Shown here piece by piece: positions 32,946-46,189 of a stretch of DNA of 64,000 nt. Below the pieces are notes generated by a model. The model was not told the DNA's origin and did no database searches. It saw nothing but the letters and a program-made list of their open reading frames with translations. Where the stretch lies: assembly GCA_029990175.1 (NCBI GenBank), contig JARKIP010000033.1, positions 8,990,001 to 9,054,000 of the forward strand, read 5' to 3'. The stretch is from Petunia secreta. Taxonomy: Eukaryota > Streptophyta > Magnoliopsida > Solanales > Solanaceae. Within the stretch, counting starts at the first letter, position 1, and the number at the start of each line of letters is the position of its first letter. A program made the position numbers and the translations under genes.

Positions 32946-35900
32946 TGACACGACCCGGAATCCGGTTAGGCCGTGCGGGCACCCGACATCCTTCCCTAGA
33001 CACGTCGGGCGAACCCTTATCAACTAAATTAGGAAAATAAATATAATTCAATTTATAAATAATAACAAGACTTAGAAAAAGTACAAACATAATGATATCT
33101 CTAAGCTGTAAAAAAGAAATTACAGCTGACTACCCACATACTAGGTTTAGGGCTATCCAGACTAGACATCTAAGAGCACAAAAGAAGACAGATACCTCCT
33201 GAAGGGAGCAAAATGCAAATGAAATAATGAACAATAAACTGGTGGCCATCCGGAATAAAAGCTGGCTCACCCTGACAGCTGAAGTCGTCTTCGCTCCTTT
33301 ACAACGAGGCGAACTCATTCCTGGAGCGAACCCGCCGAAACGAAATAGATAGACAAGAAACAAACAACAAACAAGGGTCAGTCAAAAGGACTCAATAAGT
33401 GGCGCAGACTAGCCACCTCAAAGAATAGGATAGCTAGCCAGGGAGAAGAAATAGATAAACCAAGTTCCTCTTATTTAAATTATAAAAAGGCAAAGCCAGA
33501 TAACAACCGGAAACACATATTAAAGCATAAAAACAACTAGGGATACGAGCCAGAAACATATCAACAAATAAGCGATGCGCAGATAAGCAGAACAGTAATT
33601 ATGTACCACAACACTACACAGTGGTATGAAATAAAATGGAATGAAATGATATGAGATGAAATGAAATGAAATATGATGCAAAGGGTCACATGTGCCCGTA
33701 ATCCCATCTCGAAGCGGAATACTCCTGCATTCGAGGGGAATCCAATCTGATAACCAACTGGAGCGGAATACTCCTGCTCCTGGGGCAGAATACTCTTGCA
33801 CCCGATATAATATAAACTAGAGGCGGAATACTCCTGCACTCTCCTGGGGCGGAAAACTCCTGCACCCGATATAATGTAAAGCTGAGGAGGAATACTCCTG
33901 CACTCAATATCTGACATAAGAGCGGAATACTCCTGCTCTTGGGGCAGAATCCTCCTACCCTCAATATGATACAATGGAGTGGTATCCTCCTAATCCTGGG
34001 GTGGAATACTCCTGCACCCAATGATATGCAATGTAATGCATATGAATGCAATGTGATGCAATAATAACCCTTCACCGGCGCGGGACTTTCATCGACAGCC
34101 AGGAAGTAGATGCCAACTCACAGCCAGAGTACAATACTCAAATCCTCAATGCAATACCAACAACAGGATATAACATATAATATATAATCTAAATCCAAAG
34201 CTAAGGCGTAATGAGTACGCCTATCGGCAGCTACACATGTAAGGAACACGTGGTAGACAATCCACGAGGCCAGGTGCCTCCAAAGAAATGGATATAAACA
34301 CTTACATCTTCCAAAAGTTAGTACAGCTAATCAACAACTGCTTTATCCTTTGGTTTCTTTGCCAAATGATCCCGCTCTATTCAATAAGGAGAAAAATATA
34401 TCAATTTAGGCTAAAGGCTCCATTCCTCACATCTTAAGGCAATCCGGTTAGGAACTTGATACCCACGCGACCGGACTGTGTGTCCAATGTCTAGCCTCTA
34501 TGGGGGACTCCAAATCACATATAACATGATCAAAATATAAGTATAAGCATGTATGAGGCATAACACATGTGGCAACAATAGATATGGACTCAAAGGAATA
34601 AGAAGAAAACTCTGGATAGAATCATAGACACAACCTAGAACTCAGAATTTGTCACTCTCTTTGAATTTCTATAAAAATTTCGGCAGAGTTTCCCTTGAAA
34701 CTGGATGATCCGCAAAATAGAACCAGCACTATACTATACACGGGAATGGATACCTGGATAAACTGATAACATAAACATGTTAAACGGATAACAAGATGAG
34801 ACTACTAGATGACATAACAAATCCGCAGGTAGAATGTCTGGACAGCACCACTGTCCTGATTTTCAACCTAATTTCCAGAGTGTATATCAAAGTTATAGAC
34901 TTCATCGTCTGCATGAAAGTTTTATATATATGTCTTAGGGTTCTGGGGATTCTTAAAGAATAGAAATATCAATTTTTTACAAGGAGTTATTATCAATATA
35001 CTAACAACTGTCCAAAGATCAAAACAATTTTCCAGATTTTGAAACGTTTTGTCTTGTTGATTTGGTCATCTTTCACATTGGATTTTAGTACCAAATTAAG
35101 TATATACAAGGTTTCCTTGATGCCATACAAGTTTCTCACAAGAAACACTAAGTTTAGAACAATTAAAAGCTTCAAAAGCTAAAAGATACATGCCTTGCCA
35201 AAAGAAAGGTTTAGTCTTACATACCTTTGATGTTTCTTGCTTCTAAACCTTGTTTTCCTTGAACTCAACACCTTCTAAAGCTCAAACAAGCTATAATAAA
35301 ACATTTAGGTACTTTACTTAGCCATGAAGTAATTCAAAAACTCAAGCTATAGACGAAATTGAAGGTAGCATAACGTTACCTTAATCACGTAGAGCGTTTT
35401 GACCCAATCTGTCTTCAATTTAGAGTTACGATTGGCGTCCTTCCTTCAAACCATAAAAGTGGCTTTAACCTTCATGAGAGCACGGTTTCTATCGTTTATA
35501 TTCTTGAAATAACAAAAAAGAAGGCATTTTTTCCTTTTATACTCGAAATATTTCAGTTTTAGTCCTCTTTTGCGCTTATGTCCCTTTTTCTGGTCTGACT
35601 TATGATGCTCATATATTTTTATCCATAGGTTGTATGAACAAACCATCAAACGTTTTGGAGACTACACTCCAAGACCTTTAATTTGGTATATGATATGTCC
35701 CCAAAAGACCTCATATAACGCACGAAATTAATTGCTGAAATAGCTTCGTTACAAGGCAATTCCTTTGTCGGTTCTTCCACAACTTAAATCCGATTTTTTC
35801 CAAACTTTATATTCAAAATATAGACATCATATATGGTTATATTATGACTTTTAAACTCACTTAAATCATTCTTAACATATCATTAGAAGGATATACCTCA

Positions 35901-36364
35901 CTTTGGACATACGGGGTGTAACAATCTTCCCCCGTTGGGAACATTCGTCCTCGAATGTTAAATGAAATACACAGAAGCATTAAGCAACGATCTGTTACAT
36001 ACTTGTAGTAGTGAAGTGATGTGAAAGGTCAAATTATTTAATTTTTGGTATTTTAGCGGAAGCTAGCCGAACAATCTTGAAATTAACTTTCGAAAAAGCA
36101 CAAAACTCACAAATAATCATACGAACCTAACGACGCTTTCGGATTTTGAATCGGAGCTCGTTCACAAAAACCGAGCTCGAAAATCTCTTTTTTGTATTTA
36201 TCGACAATAAAAACTTAAACCTTCTTCCGATGCCTACCAAACGAGGTCAGATTTAGCTAAAATTTTACAGACAGGTCCTAATGGACATTATGATATTTTT
36301 TCTTTAATTATTGGCACGCCAATCGGAGTCCTAACTTCCGAAATGACTAACCGAGGTCGTTTCA
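32946..36364 (-). repeat. 5' LTR (element sense) of the 9.9-kb Gypsy element
   Basis: 3,419 bp, same layout as 26426-29860, with TGACACGACC at its left and GGTCGTTTCA at its right end. Confidence 0.85.
33712..34022. repeat. Minisatellite in the right LTR
   Basis: Units of GCGGAATACTCCTGCACTC type, matching the array at 27175-27505, with some unit-level changes. Confidence 0.75.
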
Positions 36365-36835
36365 GTTGAAAGGTCTCCGTAAGTGGGGGCTAGCTAGCTA
36401 CCTTGCAGAACAAGTAAGCTAGCCGGGGAGACAAGAAACTAATAAGTAATAACAACACAACGACTATAGTAAGCAACACTTACACAAATCAACTAATACA
36501 CTCTTGAAAACATAAACATACATAATCAATTCACTACCACCTCGATTTACTCATATAACACCAGCACAAATCCCCTCCTAAACACAAGTATCACACAACT
36601 ATATCCATACCAAAGACCAACTAGCTAACAAAAGGTAGGCGAGAAGTAAACAACAAACAGTAAGTCATTCTCACATATTGAGCACACTATAGATATAGAA
36701 TAACAATGAGGTATCATACAACAATCCTTGTCATAACATAATATGAATACATTTAGTACAATAGGGTAACATGTGCCTGGGGACTTTACTTGAACATGCT
36801 TCACCATGTTCCATGCTAACACCATATTGCCTTGG
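36365..36835. repeat. Dispersed repeat, copy B, right piece
   Basis: Begins GTTGAAAGGTCTCCGTAAGTG, matching copy A from about 24700 to 25190, and ends near TGCCTTGGGAATGAA, the same end as copy A. Confidence 0.75.
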
Positions 36836-37179
36836 GAATGAATGCAGAATCCATATTGTTGCAGAATCCATACTACCTGAATATGATGTAAATCTACACT
36901 GATTTGGAAGGTTAGAATGAAATTATAACCATTGCAGAATACCTCTACACCTTATACATTAATACTTTAGAATTATAATCCTAGAAAAGTATTTTTATTC
37001 CCCAATTAATATCTATTACAATCACAGAGTCTCTATTCTCGATATAACGTTTACTGTTCAAGCCTAGCAAGAAAATTCATAATAATTACTAAACATGTGT
37101 TCTACACTTCGCGTTATAGGTGTTATAGCCTATCAACCAATTTCAATAACAGTAGTGGGACAATGCTTTTTTAACAACG
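36836..37179. other. Unassigned
   Basis: A short direct repeat of GCAGAATCCATA lies at 36844-36869. No gene seen. Confidence 0.35.
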
Positions 37180-37850
37180 GTAGAGAGGGATGCCCTAACT
37201 CACAATGAGCCTCAAATAGAGATGTGACACTAGAACAACCAACAGACTGAGGCACCCAGTTATCAAAGATGTATAGAACATTAGATACATGTCCGTTACC
37301 AATAATTTTTTTGTCAAAAGATCCCGAATCAGATAATTATTGGGAAAGAATAATACAGAACAATTTATGTCCCTAATAAGTCTACTCATAGAGATTAAAT
37401 GAAATGCGAGGTTAGTAGACTTAAGACAGATGATAGGGTAATAGAGGATGTTAATTCAGCCGTCCCAGAACTTCTAATGTTATAGGTTGATCCATCAGCT
37501 ACAATAACAAAAGATGGTGCTTTTTGTGATCGAAAGCTAGAAAAGATATTAGGATTTCCTGTCATATAATCTGTAGCTCCAGAATCGATCACCTATTTAC
37601 TAGACGAGGAAAGAAGACATGTTTTACCCAATCCAACAAATGTAGAGATGAAGTAGTTTCCTTGTGTGGTTTTTTATACTGAGGGAATCTAGCAAATTAA
37701 TCTGCCAAAGTCTAAACGGTTCTCTTATTATGACTTTATAATTTCTCTCAATTCCACTTCATATGTCCTAACTGATGACAATAGTAACACTCAATATTCA
37801 AAGTCTTCCTCTCTAGTCCCTTGTTAGAACACACTCTTTCTTTATTAAAA
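37180..37850 (-). pseudogene. Copia gag-end/protease remnant
   Basis: Reading leftward, a zinc-knuckle-like string CYYCHQLGHMKWN has a stop where the last Cys should be (near 37770). It is followed by VIDSGATDYMTGNP (37592-37551), the Copia protease active site, and IVADGSTYNI. Further on comes RDINCSVLFFPNNYLIRDLLTKK, the segment before the GAG-pre-integrase domain. Stops and a frame change separate the pieces. Nothing of integrase or RT follows. Confidence 0.7.
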
Positions 37851-38229
37851 CTATGAAAGACCACTGTATCAAAGCAACTAAAAGAGAAGCCATCAAATTT
37901 TCAAAAGAATACTATTAGATATATGATATCCCAATACAGAGCCTACTCCAACCCAATACAGAAATATTAACACTGAAATGCTCTAACCCAAATATATAGT
38001 TCAACTTTATCTGACAAAAACAAAGCCACCAATGTTAACCCAAAAAGCTTCAAATATACCAAAATAATTTGCAATCCAGAGAGACAATGAAAGCTCGCAG
38101 AAAACATAAATATAGGATCAAAACTAATGAAACCAATTATGAAAGGCTCCAACACATGAATCAAACAGTAAAAGGAACAGATCCAAACTTAACCTCGTTG
38201 AAGAAGTATTACCAAAACCTGGAATACAA
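37851..38229. other. Unassigned
   Basis: AT-rich, no gene or border recognised between the Copia scrap and the truncated Gypsy LTR. Confidence 0.3.
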
Positions 38230-40214
38230 ACCCTCTTTTTCTACGCGATTAAGGTAATGTCATGCTACCTTTTATTTCATCTATATCTTTAAGTATGAGG
38301 ATGCTTCATGACTAAGTAACAACTGAATTTGATAGACTTTATCTCAATTATGACTGGGGAAGTTTGGCAAGTAAAGGAAATGATGTTTGGAAGCTAAATT
38401 AGTAAGGTATGTAAGGTATATTTTCTTCTTTCGACTAAGGCATGTTTATAGTTGCTTTCCAAGCTTGTTTTGCCTTCAAAATTAGTATATTTCATGGTGA
38501 GCTTGTATACCATCACTATATTTTTGAATAAGTATACTTGGGTGAAAAAAACATAGGTATAAGGATCTCAAATCAGTCCCAAAGAGCAGCACGAAAGATG
38601 ACTCAAAACTGGAAAATCCATTTTTCACTACGGACAGTTGTTAGCAATTTGAGCATAACTTTCTGTAAGAAATTGATATTGCGGTGATTTAGAATTCCCT
38701 AGAACTCCAAGAGAGTTATATACAACTTTCATGAAGTCGTCAAAATCTGAAAATTATGAAGCAATTTAGGACAATGTGTTGTTCAGAAATTATGTGTGAC
38801 CGTGGAATTGTTTCACCATCCGGTCGTTTCGTTTTATTTTCTATTCAATCTTTTTATGTAATCCCCCAGACTATGCATATTCTATTGCAGCCCTTATGAA
38901 TGTGTAAGCTAATATAGTATGTCTAGATGCTCAGTTTAATCCTAAATCAATAGCAGAAGCGTACGTTCTAAGTTATAAAATGATTTGCCGACAATACATT
39001 CATAATTTTATTTTGTCGCTCGTCTTGTGGAAGCTGAATTTCTACTTGCTTATTGTTATCATCCTGTTCGGGTATCCATTCACGTGTATATTGCAGTGCT
39101 TTTTTTTTTTTTTGCAAATCATCCATTTTTAGGGGAAACTTTGCCAAAATTTTCAAGGAAATCCAAAGAGTTGGACAAATTGTGAGTTTCAGGTTGTGTC
39201 TATGATTCCATCTAGGGTTCTCTTATCATTTCTTTGAGTTCATATCTATTTTTGTCATATGTGTTATGCCTTATATATGCTTATACTTACATTATGATCA
39301 TACTATGTATGATTTAGAGTCTCCCAAAGAGGCTGGACATTGGACACACAGTCTGCTCACATGTGATATTACCCGTATAGGGGACACAACCCATCTGGTT
39401 CAGGCAGGATTTGAAACACCAAGTATGACCTGGTGTCGTCCACACACTCTGACCAGAAAGACTAGATATTACCAGCTGGGGACATAGCTCATAACATCCG
39501 CCAGGTTTTTTATATACGTGCATATAGCCATAGTATTCGCTACATGACTACCAGCTGGGGGCTAGTTTAGTTATCAGTTTTCAGTTATCTACCAAGATCA
39601 CAGTCAGTTATTAGTATAGTCTAGTTCAGTCTTTGGTTCAAGATCCAGTTAGATTGCAATTTATATTCAGTTCACATTTTAGATTTCTACCTATATTGCT
39701 ATACTTCAGTACATAGTTACATTCTAGCCTTATAGTTTTATTCAGCAGTTATGTTATATATTCTCGCCTTATATACTTTGTATATATCGTACTCACATCC
39801 TCTCTTGGGTTGTGTGTTTCATTCCTCACAAGTACAAACAGATCAGACCTTGAGCCACGTTAGTAGGCTATCTACCAGCCATTGGAGTTACCCCGCATCC
39901 TCCAGGAATTTTACTTTTGGTATGTGGTACAAACATATAGTAGGTATGGCGAGGCCTTGTCTCGTCCTTTGTATATTCAGTTCAGCACTCTTAGAGGCTT
40001 GTAATATGTCCCTGTGTAGTTCAGTCAGTATGTTATGTTTGTCAGCATTTGATAGCCTTGTCGTCTTTCCAGACTTTATGCTTTCCACAAATATATATGT
40101 ATATATGACAAGGTTTTCAGTTTATCTTTATGATTAATAGATTATCAGTAGGTTTAGCGATGATCGACAGTCACTGTCGGTTATTCGTTGCTGCCCTTAT
40201 GTTGGGCCGTGACA
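38230..40214 (+). repeat. Truncated Gypsy LTR, family of the minus-strand chromovirus
   Basis: Read on the plus strand, it matches the complement of the LTR at 47366-59065: CTACGCGATTAAGGTAATGT (38239) and the GAGGCTGGACATTGGACACAC block (39330) both have counterparts. It ends GGGCCGTGACA at 40214, the LTR terminus. The other terminus (TGTTACACC) is absent, so the left end is cut off. No internal region is attached. Confidence 0.65.
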
Positions 40215-40279
40215 AAGCATCCCCCCATTCTCTTCCCTAACAATCTTTTGATCTTCCGATGTTTTACCACTCCTTGCAG

Positions 40280-41394
40280 TTATAGCCATGACTTAAATCT
40301 TTTTCATTCTACTTGGGGTTTACTACCATGTCACTTGGTAGTGCCCCTTGTGGTCTTTTGTTGACTTGGTGTGACAATTGACTATATTGTGATTTAAGTG
40401 CTTTGATAGATGTTGAATGAGAGTTTATTGTTTGCTTGATATCTTTGATTATTCCCGAATTCCCTTCTTGCGGTTTCAACATTCTTTTCATCAAGTCTTC
40501 CAACTTCGAATTCTTTGGATTGCTTGAACTTTGTTGAGGCATATTTGCACTTTTTTTATTATCGTGGCCATCTCTTCCTTGGTTGGTTCCATACCACCTA
40601 TGAGTGCTAACCTATTGGTTGTTGCTATGTGTTGGCCTCCATTGGCCTTGATTTGTTGGTGCCCTTGTTGATAAGGACCTCATTGTCCTTAGAAAGCATT
40701 TACAAAGTTGGCATCTTCTTCTTGCTCTTGGTTCTCTTGTTCTCCAACTTGACCTTCTTGGCCTTGTGGCACAAATCCTATTGGAAAAAACCTTGAGCAT
40801 TGATAAGAATAAGAGGGCCCATGATGAACTTCTTTTGGAGCCAAATCAATATCATTCATCTTTTTCTCTTTGGTAACACTTGGGCTTATTTGGCTTGATT
40901 TTGGAAACCAACTCAATGGATGTAACTAGCTGTGCCATCCGTTCATCTTATGCCCCCACAGTTCTTGCGATAGCATCATTGTTTAGATCACTACGGGGTT
41001 ACCTCCTTAGTCTAGACTTCCAAGCTCTTGATTGTTTAGTGATCTTGTTTATAATTTCTACCGCTTGTTTGAATGTTTCTTTCATTATCCTCCCTCGAGC
41101 AACACGGTTGGTAGTGTTTTGGTTTATGTCATCTAGTTCTATAGAACGTCTCCAATAACACTCTATCATGGAAACCATGACAGGGCAAAACATGCATGAG
41201 TTTCGAAAATAGCTCCCAAGCTTTATGTAATGGTTATCCAACCATTTGTTGAAAGTAGTAGATATCATCTCCCAAATCTACTAACTTGGCCATTGGAAAG
41301 TACTCTTCAAGAAACACCATTACTAACTTATCCCATGTATGACCACTCATTCATGGTAGCTCATCAAGCCAAACCTCTATTTTAGTGAGAATAG
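40280..41394 (-). pseudogene. gag: Athila-like Gypsy gag, downstream part
   Basis: Reading leftward from the solo LTR: EVWLDELP, FLEEYFPMAKLVDL (where FFP.. is usual in Athila Gag), LHKAWELFSKLM, ETFKQAVEIINKI. After an acidic linker follow NRPxGALPSD-type text (VNKRPQGALPSDMVVNPK, near 40310-40360). All are known from Athila-type Gag, but spread over frames with stops. It continues the part at 44218-44648 once the solo LTR is removed. Confidence 0.65.
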
Positions 41395-41399
41395 GAAAA

Positions 41400-44212
41400 T
41401 GTAACGACCCTCAAATAGTCGTTACGGGTTCGGGGACCTCGATTTGCGTGTCGACAGTCTCAAAAGCTCAGTTAGGTCATTTATGACCCGTCTGTGAAAT
41501 CTGAGTCGAAACGGAGTCCGTTTGATAGGTTTTCGAGAAAAGGATCCGTTTATGAAATTCCGGAAAGGAATTTGGGGTTTCGATAGGTCGTTTTGAGTAA
41601 ACGAACCTCGATGGAAAATCCGAGCGCACCGTTAGGTCTGTCTCGTCATTTATGATATGTAGCAACCTTCAAAATTGAAAACGGACCTCGTTTGATAGAA
41701 CTTTTGATAAAGTCCCCGTTTCGGAAGTTTAAAAGAGTTAAAAGAGGTTTCCGAGCTCGATTTGAGCAAATGAGCTCCGATGAGAGATCCAAAAGTTTCG
41801 TTAGGTTCATATAGCCATTTGTGACTTGTAGCAACTTTCGGAATTGGATTCCGAGGTCGTTTGGTTAAATTTCGCTATTTTGGCGAAAGTCGAAAATTGA
41901 ACCTTTGCCGTGGGACCCACTTTTTGAGTTCTGGAGCTTCGAATTGAGTTCCGTCTTGACGAGCATGTCACCCAAGTATTTTATGGGTTGTGTGCAAAAT
42001 TTGGGATCATTCCGAGCTTCGTAGGGTCCCGTTTTGCCCCTAAAACAGTAGAAAATCTGGTGCGACTTTTCTGTTCTGTTTTGGCGCAAACAGCCGGATA
42101 AAAGCTGATTTTCCGGCCAATCCGTAAGGAATTAGGAAAAACTCAAAACATGAAAGTTGTAGCCCTTTGAGTTGTGGTTCCTATCAAAAGTTATGATTTT
42201 TTTCAAAAGAAGCTGTCACAGAGGCAAAAAAAAAAAAAAAAACTGCTATAAAAAGGCCATTTCGGGCCATTTCGGTTCATAACTTATAAAAATCATTTGG
42301 TGAGCTCTTGAGGCGATTTTTGGGTATTTCTTGAAGACCCAATCATACTTACACTTAAGGTAAGCCCTTTCAATCCATCTTTATGTTGATTAACACAAGA
42401 ATCAAAGGGTTGATTCTTGGAAATGGGTTAGAACCCTAGATTCTTAAGAATTGGGGAAAGACATCGAGCAAGGCTCGCATGTGGAATCTAAGTGTACTTT
42501 TGGACTCACGGGAGCGTGGGGAGTCCGGAAAAGTACATTTTGTAAATTTAGGGCTCGGCCCTACCCGGGGGCATTTTGGTAATTTTTACCCTAGGATGCC
42601 TATAGGCTTAAATAGCTATAATTGAGCACTCATATGTGCTATATCTTGTCTTAATAGACCTAGTAGAGAGTCCTTCGGGACAAGGCGAGCGGGAAGGGAG
42701 ATTCTTCCCGGCATTTGAGCCCGAATTTCGAGGTAAGTGAGATTGACCTCTATTGTGCTTGTGGACTCTTCCTTCATGCTAGTATGCTTCATGTACGCTT
42801 ATATATACCTAACAATGGTTAGGATTAATGATGTGAATTACTTGCTATTATTGTTTGTTATAAATAGCGAGATTGTGACTCGACCGAGGTATGTGCCGGT
42901 CTAAACGCTACGTCGAGGTAGCTTAAATTTATATCGTAGTAACGCTTGCTCGTTACTACGCCATGCTTAGATAGCAAGAACTTGGGACATGGCCGAGGAT
43001 GTTGCCGGCATGTCATGATAAATGTCTTGCCGAGGATTTTGCCAGCTTTTGTATGATATTGGTACTTGATTTGTTCACGTGCCGGGTTGGGTAGTGCTGT
43101 CTATACGTAACCTTGGGTTGGACGACATGGGAGTAGGGATTGTACCCCCAAACTGTGGTCGGGTTAACCTTCGCCTTACGTTCAGCTAGCATAACCAACC
43201 TGGGTTACGGTGACTGTGAAATATTATCGTTATTAATATTTCTGTTATTATTTCTGTTATTGTTATTAATGTCGTGGATATTAATACTGTTAGAGGGACA
43301 CTTGACAGGGGGTGTGGTGTCGCCTATACTATGAGATGTGTCACACTTGACAGGGGGTGTGGTGTGGACACTTGATCTTTGAGATGTGACACACTTGACA
43401 GGGGGTGTGGTGTGGTCACTTGATTTATTGAGATACGACGCACTTGACAGGGGGTGTGGTGCGATCGTAGACAGATTTGAGATGAGCCAACGACTACGGG
43501 TCGTTGGTCTACTTATTCATGATTGTGATAGTGACTTCGGGTCACGGTATATGGTTGATACTTAGTAGTGGTGTTGCTAGTCCATCGTAGGTCTAGGTTA
43601 GTCGGCACGGGAGTAGAGATTGGACCTCCAAACCGCCGCTGAGTTGACCTATGCCTTACGTTGGATGGGCATAATCCTTGAGACTTCTGGTTACTACTTG
43701 TGTGTATGGAATGTGTTACATCTATTTGTGATTTCACTAATTTATTGTATGATTACTATAGTATGTTGTTGCTTATGATGCATGTAGCGACTTGTCCCGC
43801 AAGGGTACCTTAGCGGGCCTGTCGGTGATCTTACTGGGCTTCGGCTCATAACTTACTCTGCTACGTGCGCAGGTCCTTTATCCAGTCAGCAGCCCGGACG
43901 TTAGCGGTTCCCGAGGCTTCTGAGACTTTTGATTGAGGTGAGCCGACCACACAGACCGTGGTGGCATACCGCCGGAGTCACTTAGAGATAGGACTCAGAT
44001 TTCTTTGATGTATATTCATACTTTATTGAGTCACTCTTAGAATGCTCCAATTCTTTTGTGGATATATTCTTTTGGACTTCACCCTTTTATATTTATATAT
44101 CCATTTATGATCTTTTCACATTATTGTTCTTTTCCGCATCTTATTTCATTGGTTCGCCTAGGCAAATGTTGTTTAGGTGCCATCACGAGCCCTTAGAAAT
44201 TGGGTCGTGACA
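41400..44212 (+). repeat. Solo LTR of a Tekay-type Gypsy element, TSD GAAAA
   Basis: 2,813 bp from TGTAACGACC to GGGTCGTGACA, with GAAAA on both sides (41395-41399 and 44213-44217). The start (CTCAAATAGTCGTT, ACCTCGATTTGCGTGTCGA) and the GCGGGCCTGTCGGTGATCTTAC block match the LTRs of the element at 47936-57218, but it is longer, so it is a related subfamily. Solo LTRs form by recombination between the two LTRs of one copy. Confidence 0.85.
43295..43465. repeat. Tandem repeat inside the solo LTR
   Basis: Four copies of CACTTGACAGGGGGTGTGGTG at roughly 45-50-bp spacing. Confidence 0.75.
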
Positions 44213-44217
44213 GAAAA

Positions 44218-44648
44218 GTCAAAGGCAAAAGGCATCATCCATCACACTAGCATGTCTATTGAGAGTGCAAACTTCAAGGAACATCAGGAGATTCTAATTC
44301 AGATCTTCATCCTTCTCTCCTCCAAATACACCTATCTTGTCCAATGATTGCAAACCGACATGGGGCATTTGAAATGTTGAATTGCTTCTAATATGAGGAG
44401 GGACAATGGCTCCTGCAAACCTATCATAATTAGCCGCATCTCTTCTCGGATGGTTCACGTTTCTTGTACCACAAGCCCTTTCAGCTTGGGCATTGCCCTG
44501 AATGTTTTGGAAACCTTAAACATGATCCCCCCGGTGGTTTAAGTTGTTCCACATTGTCTTCCACATTTACTCCTGCATCCTTCACATCATCATTAGGTGG
44601 AGGAGGAGGAGCAGCCCATAAACCAAGATTTGCATTTCTTGGTGGCAT
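44218..44648 (-). pseudogene. gag: Athila-like Gypsy gag, N-terminal part
   Basis: ATG at 44648 (minus) gives MPPRNANLGLWAAPPPPP, then pieces such as LRYELQNLLMFLEVC and NRHASVMDDAFCL in other frames; the last matches the DAIRLRLF segment of Athila Gag. The solo LTR interrupts it at 44217. A primer-site-like string lies upstream. Confidence 0.6.
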
Positions 44649-44759
44649 TTCATCTTGCACCTGTAAACACTAAGAAAACAAAACTAAAAGTGAAAGGGTA
44701 AGGATCAAGAAACTAAGACACGAAACTAACCTACCTAAACTAATTGATCAAATCGAATT

Positions 44760-44779
44760 TTTTCGGCAAAGACACCAAT
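44760..44779 (-). other. Possible degenerate primer binding site of the Athila-like element
   Basis: The complement reads TTGGTGTCTTTGCCGAAAAA, close to the TTGGCGCCGTTGCCGGGGA site typical of Athila. It lies about 110 bp upstream of the gag ATG. Confidence 0.4.
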
Positions 44780-44782
44780 TTA

Positions 44783-46185
44783 TGACTTGCCCTAAAAGGA
44801 CGGGGGGCCATAAATACCCCTGTTGTTGAGGCGGGATTGAACACGAATAACTTATAAGAGAGGCGTAGTTAGGATGTTTATTTTCAATGTATTAGTTAAT
44901 GAATCCTAAGAGAGATGGAAACTAATTATATAGCTAAAGTTTTAAAGTAACAAGTGATTCCTAATGTTTATTTCTAATGAATTAAAGGAACTAGGGCTAT
45001 AATCTCCACTTAGTCATATAACCTAATGGTCTCTATTGGTTAAGCCAAATATAGTGTTGGTTTATCCAATGGAACTCGCACAACATCACTCAGCTCACCG
45101 CTTTAGGTGGTGAGTAAGACTAACACCTCTTCACCTTTTCGGTGTAAAGAGGTGTTGCATGAAGTCCAAGTGATTGTTCCCAAGTAAATTTGTCCCGTTT
45201 CGGTATTCAAACCCGTTAACCTGGGGTAGCCTTAACAACACCTACCCCGAGTATCTTTTCACTACTTTATCGATTCCTTAAAATACTCTTTGATGTAGAT
45301 TTCATACTTTAGGGCTTAACATGTTTTACACCACAAGTTGTTATGATATTATATTGAAGGTAGTGAAAAAAAGTATTCTTAAAATAAGGCTTAACACCAT
45401 AGACCCATCAACTTAATGAACTAAGCTTTGATTATAAACCTAGCTATGAATTTAGCTTCTCTTAGAATGTAAGAAAAATAGTATATAAATGTAAACATGG
45501 TTTAAACATAAACATGAAAGATTCCTTACAAAATATTGTTGTTGTTTCTCTAAATAATGAAACTTGCCAAACAAGTTTTGAACCTAGCTTTGGGCTGATC
45601 AAAGATTAAAGGATGATTGAAAAGACCTAAAGTTTTGCATTTATAATTTTTATATTTAAAAATGCTGAAATTGCCATTTTCGGCCATGGGCGGCTACCTA
45701 AATGGAGAGCTAGGCCAGCCTTTTATTTATCGACTGACTTCTTTTGTGTTTTTGCAGGTGAGGTTGAGCACCCCCTTCAAGATTTGGTCACCTACACTTG
45801 GCTACCTAGAAAAGGGCAGTCGTCTATTCATAAAGGGCGGCTGCCTATTTTTCAAAGGTGGAGTGCCCTGGCTTAAGTTAGGCCGCCTCTTCTGAAGTCT
45901 TGGAAACTACTTTGCTGGTTTGGTAAGAGGCAACTGCCCTCTACCTTGGAGGTGGCTGCACATTACAAGAGGGGCAACTGCTCTTTACATGGAGGGAGGC
46001 TGCCTAGTCTTACACTTTATTTTTCCTTCTTCTTGACTTGTGCCTTGCTCTTTTTGGTTCCATACTTGTTCATACGTATTACTACTTGAAACCAAGCAAA
46101 AGTGTATCAATAGGAGTATAAAGTTTAGACTCAATAATAAAAGTATAAAGCAGTATAAAGTTGATATATTTTCAACTTATCATAA
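44783..46185. other. Unassigned; possibly the LTR of the Athila-like element
   Basis: It starts with TGACTTGCCC just beyond the primer-site-like string, in the right place for an LTR. No matching second copy exists in the window. A 77-codon frame at 45662-45895 has no motif. Confidence 0.35.
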
Positions 46186-46189
46186 CTAC

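Larger units (their letters stand above)
26426..36364 (-). mobile_element. Gypsy-type element with 3.4-kb LTRs, gag remnant only (LARD-like)
   Basis: Two direct repeats of about 3.4 kb (26426-29860 and 32946-36364) run from TGACACGACC to GGTCGTTTCA. Next to the right repeat the minus strand shows a tRNA-iMet-type primer site (TGGTATCAGAGTC, complement of 32931-32943). Next to the left one it shows a purine tract (AGTGGAGGAGAA). The element therefore reads leftward. The internal 3.1 kb contains only decayed gag; no RT or integrase is seen. Copy A proves that the flanks 26425 and 36365 were once joined. A clean target duplication is not seen. Confidence 0.85.

Noticed and set aside
45662..45895. 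77-codon open frame on the plus strand
   Set aside because: Gly/Leu-rich text from GGGCGGCTGCC-like repeats; no motif.
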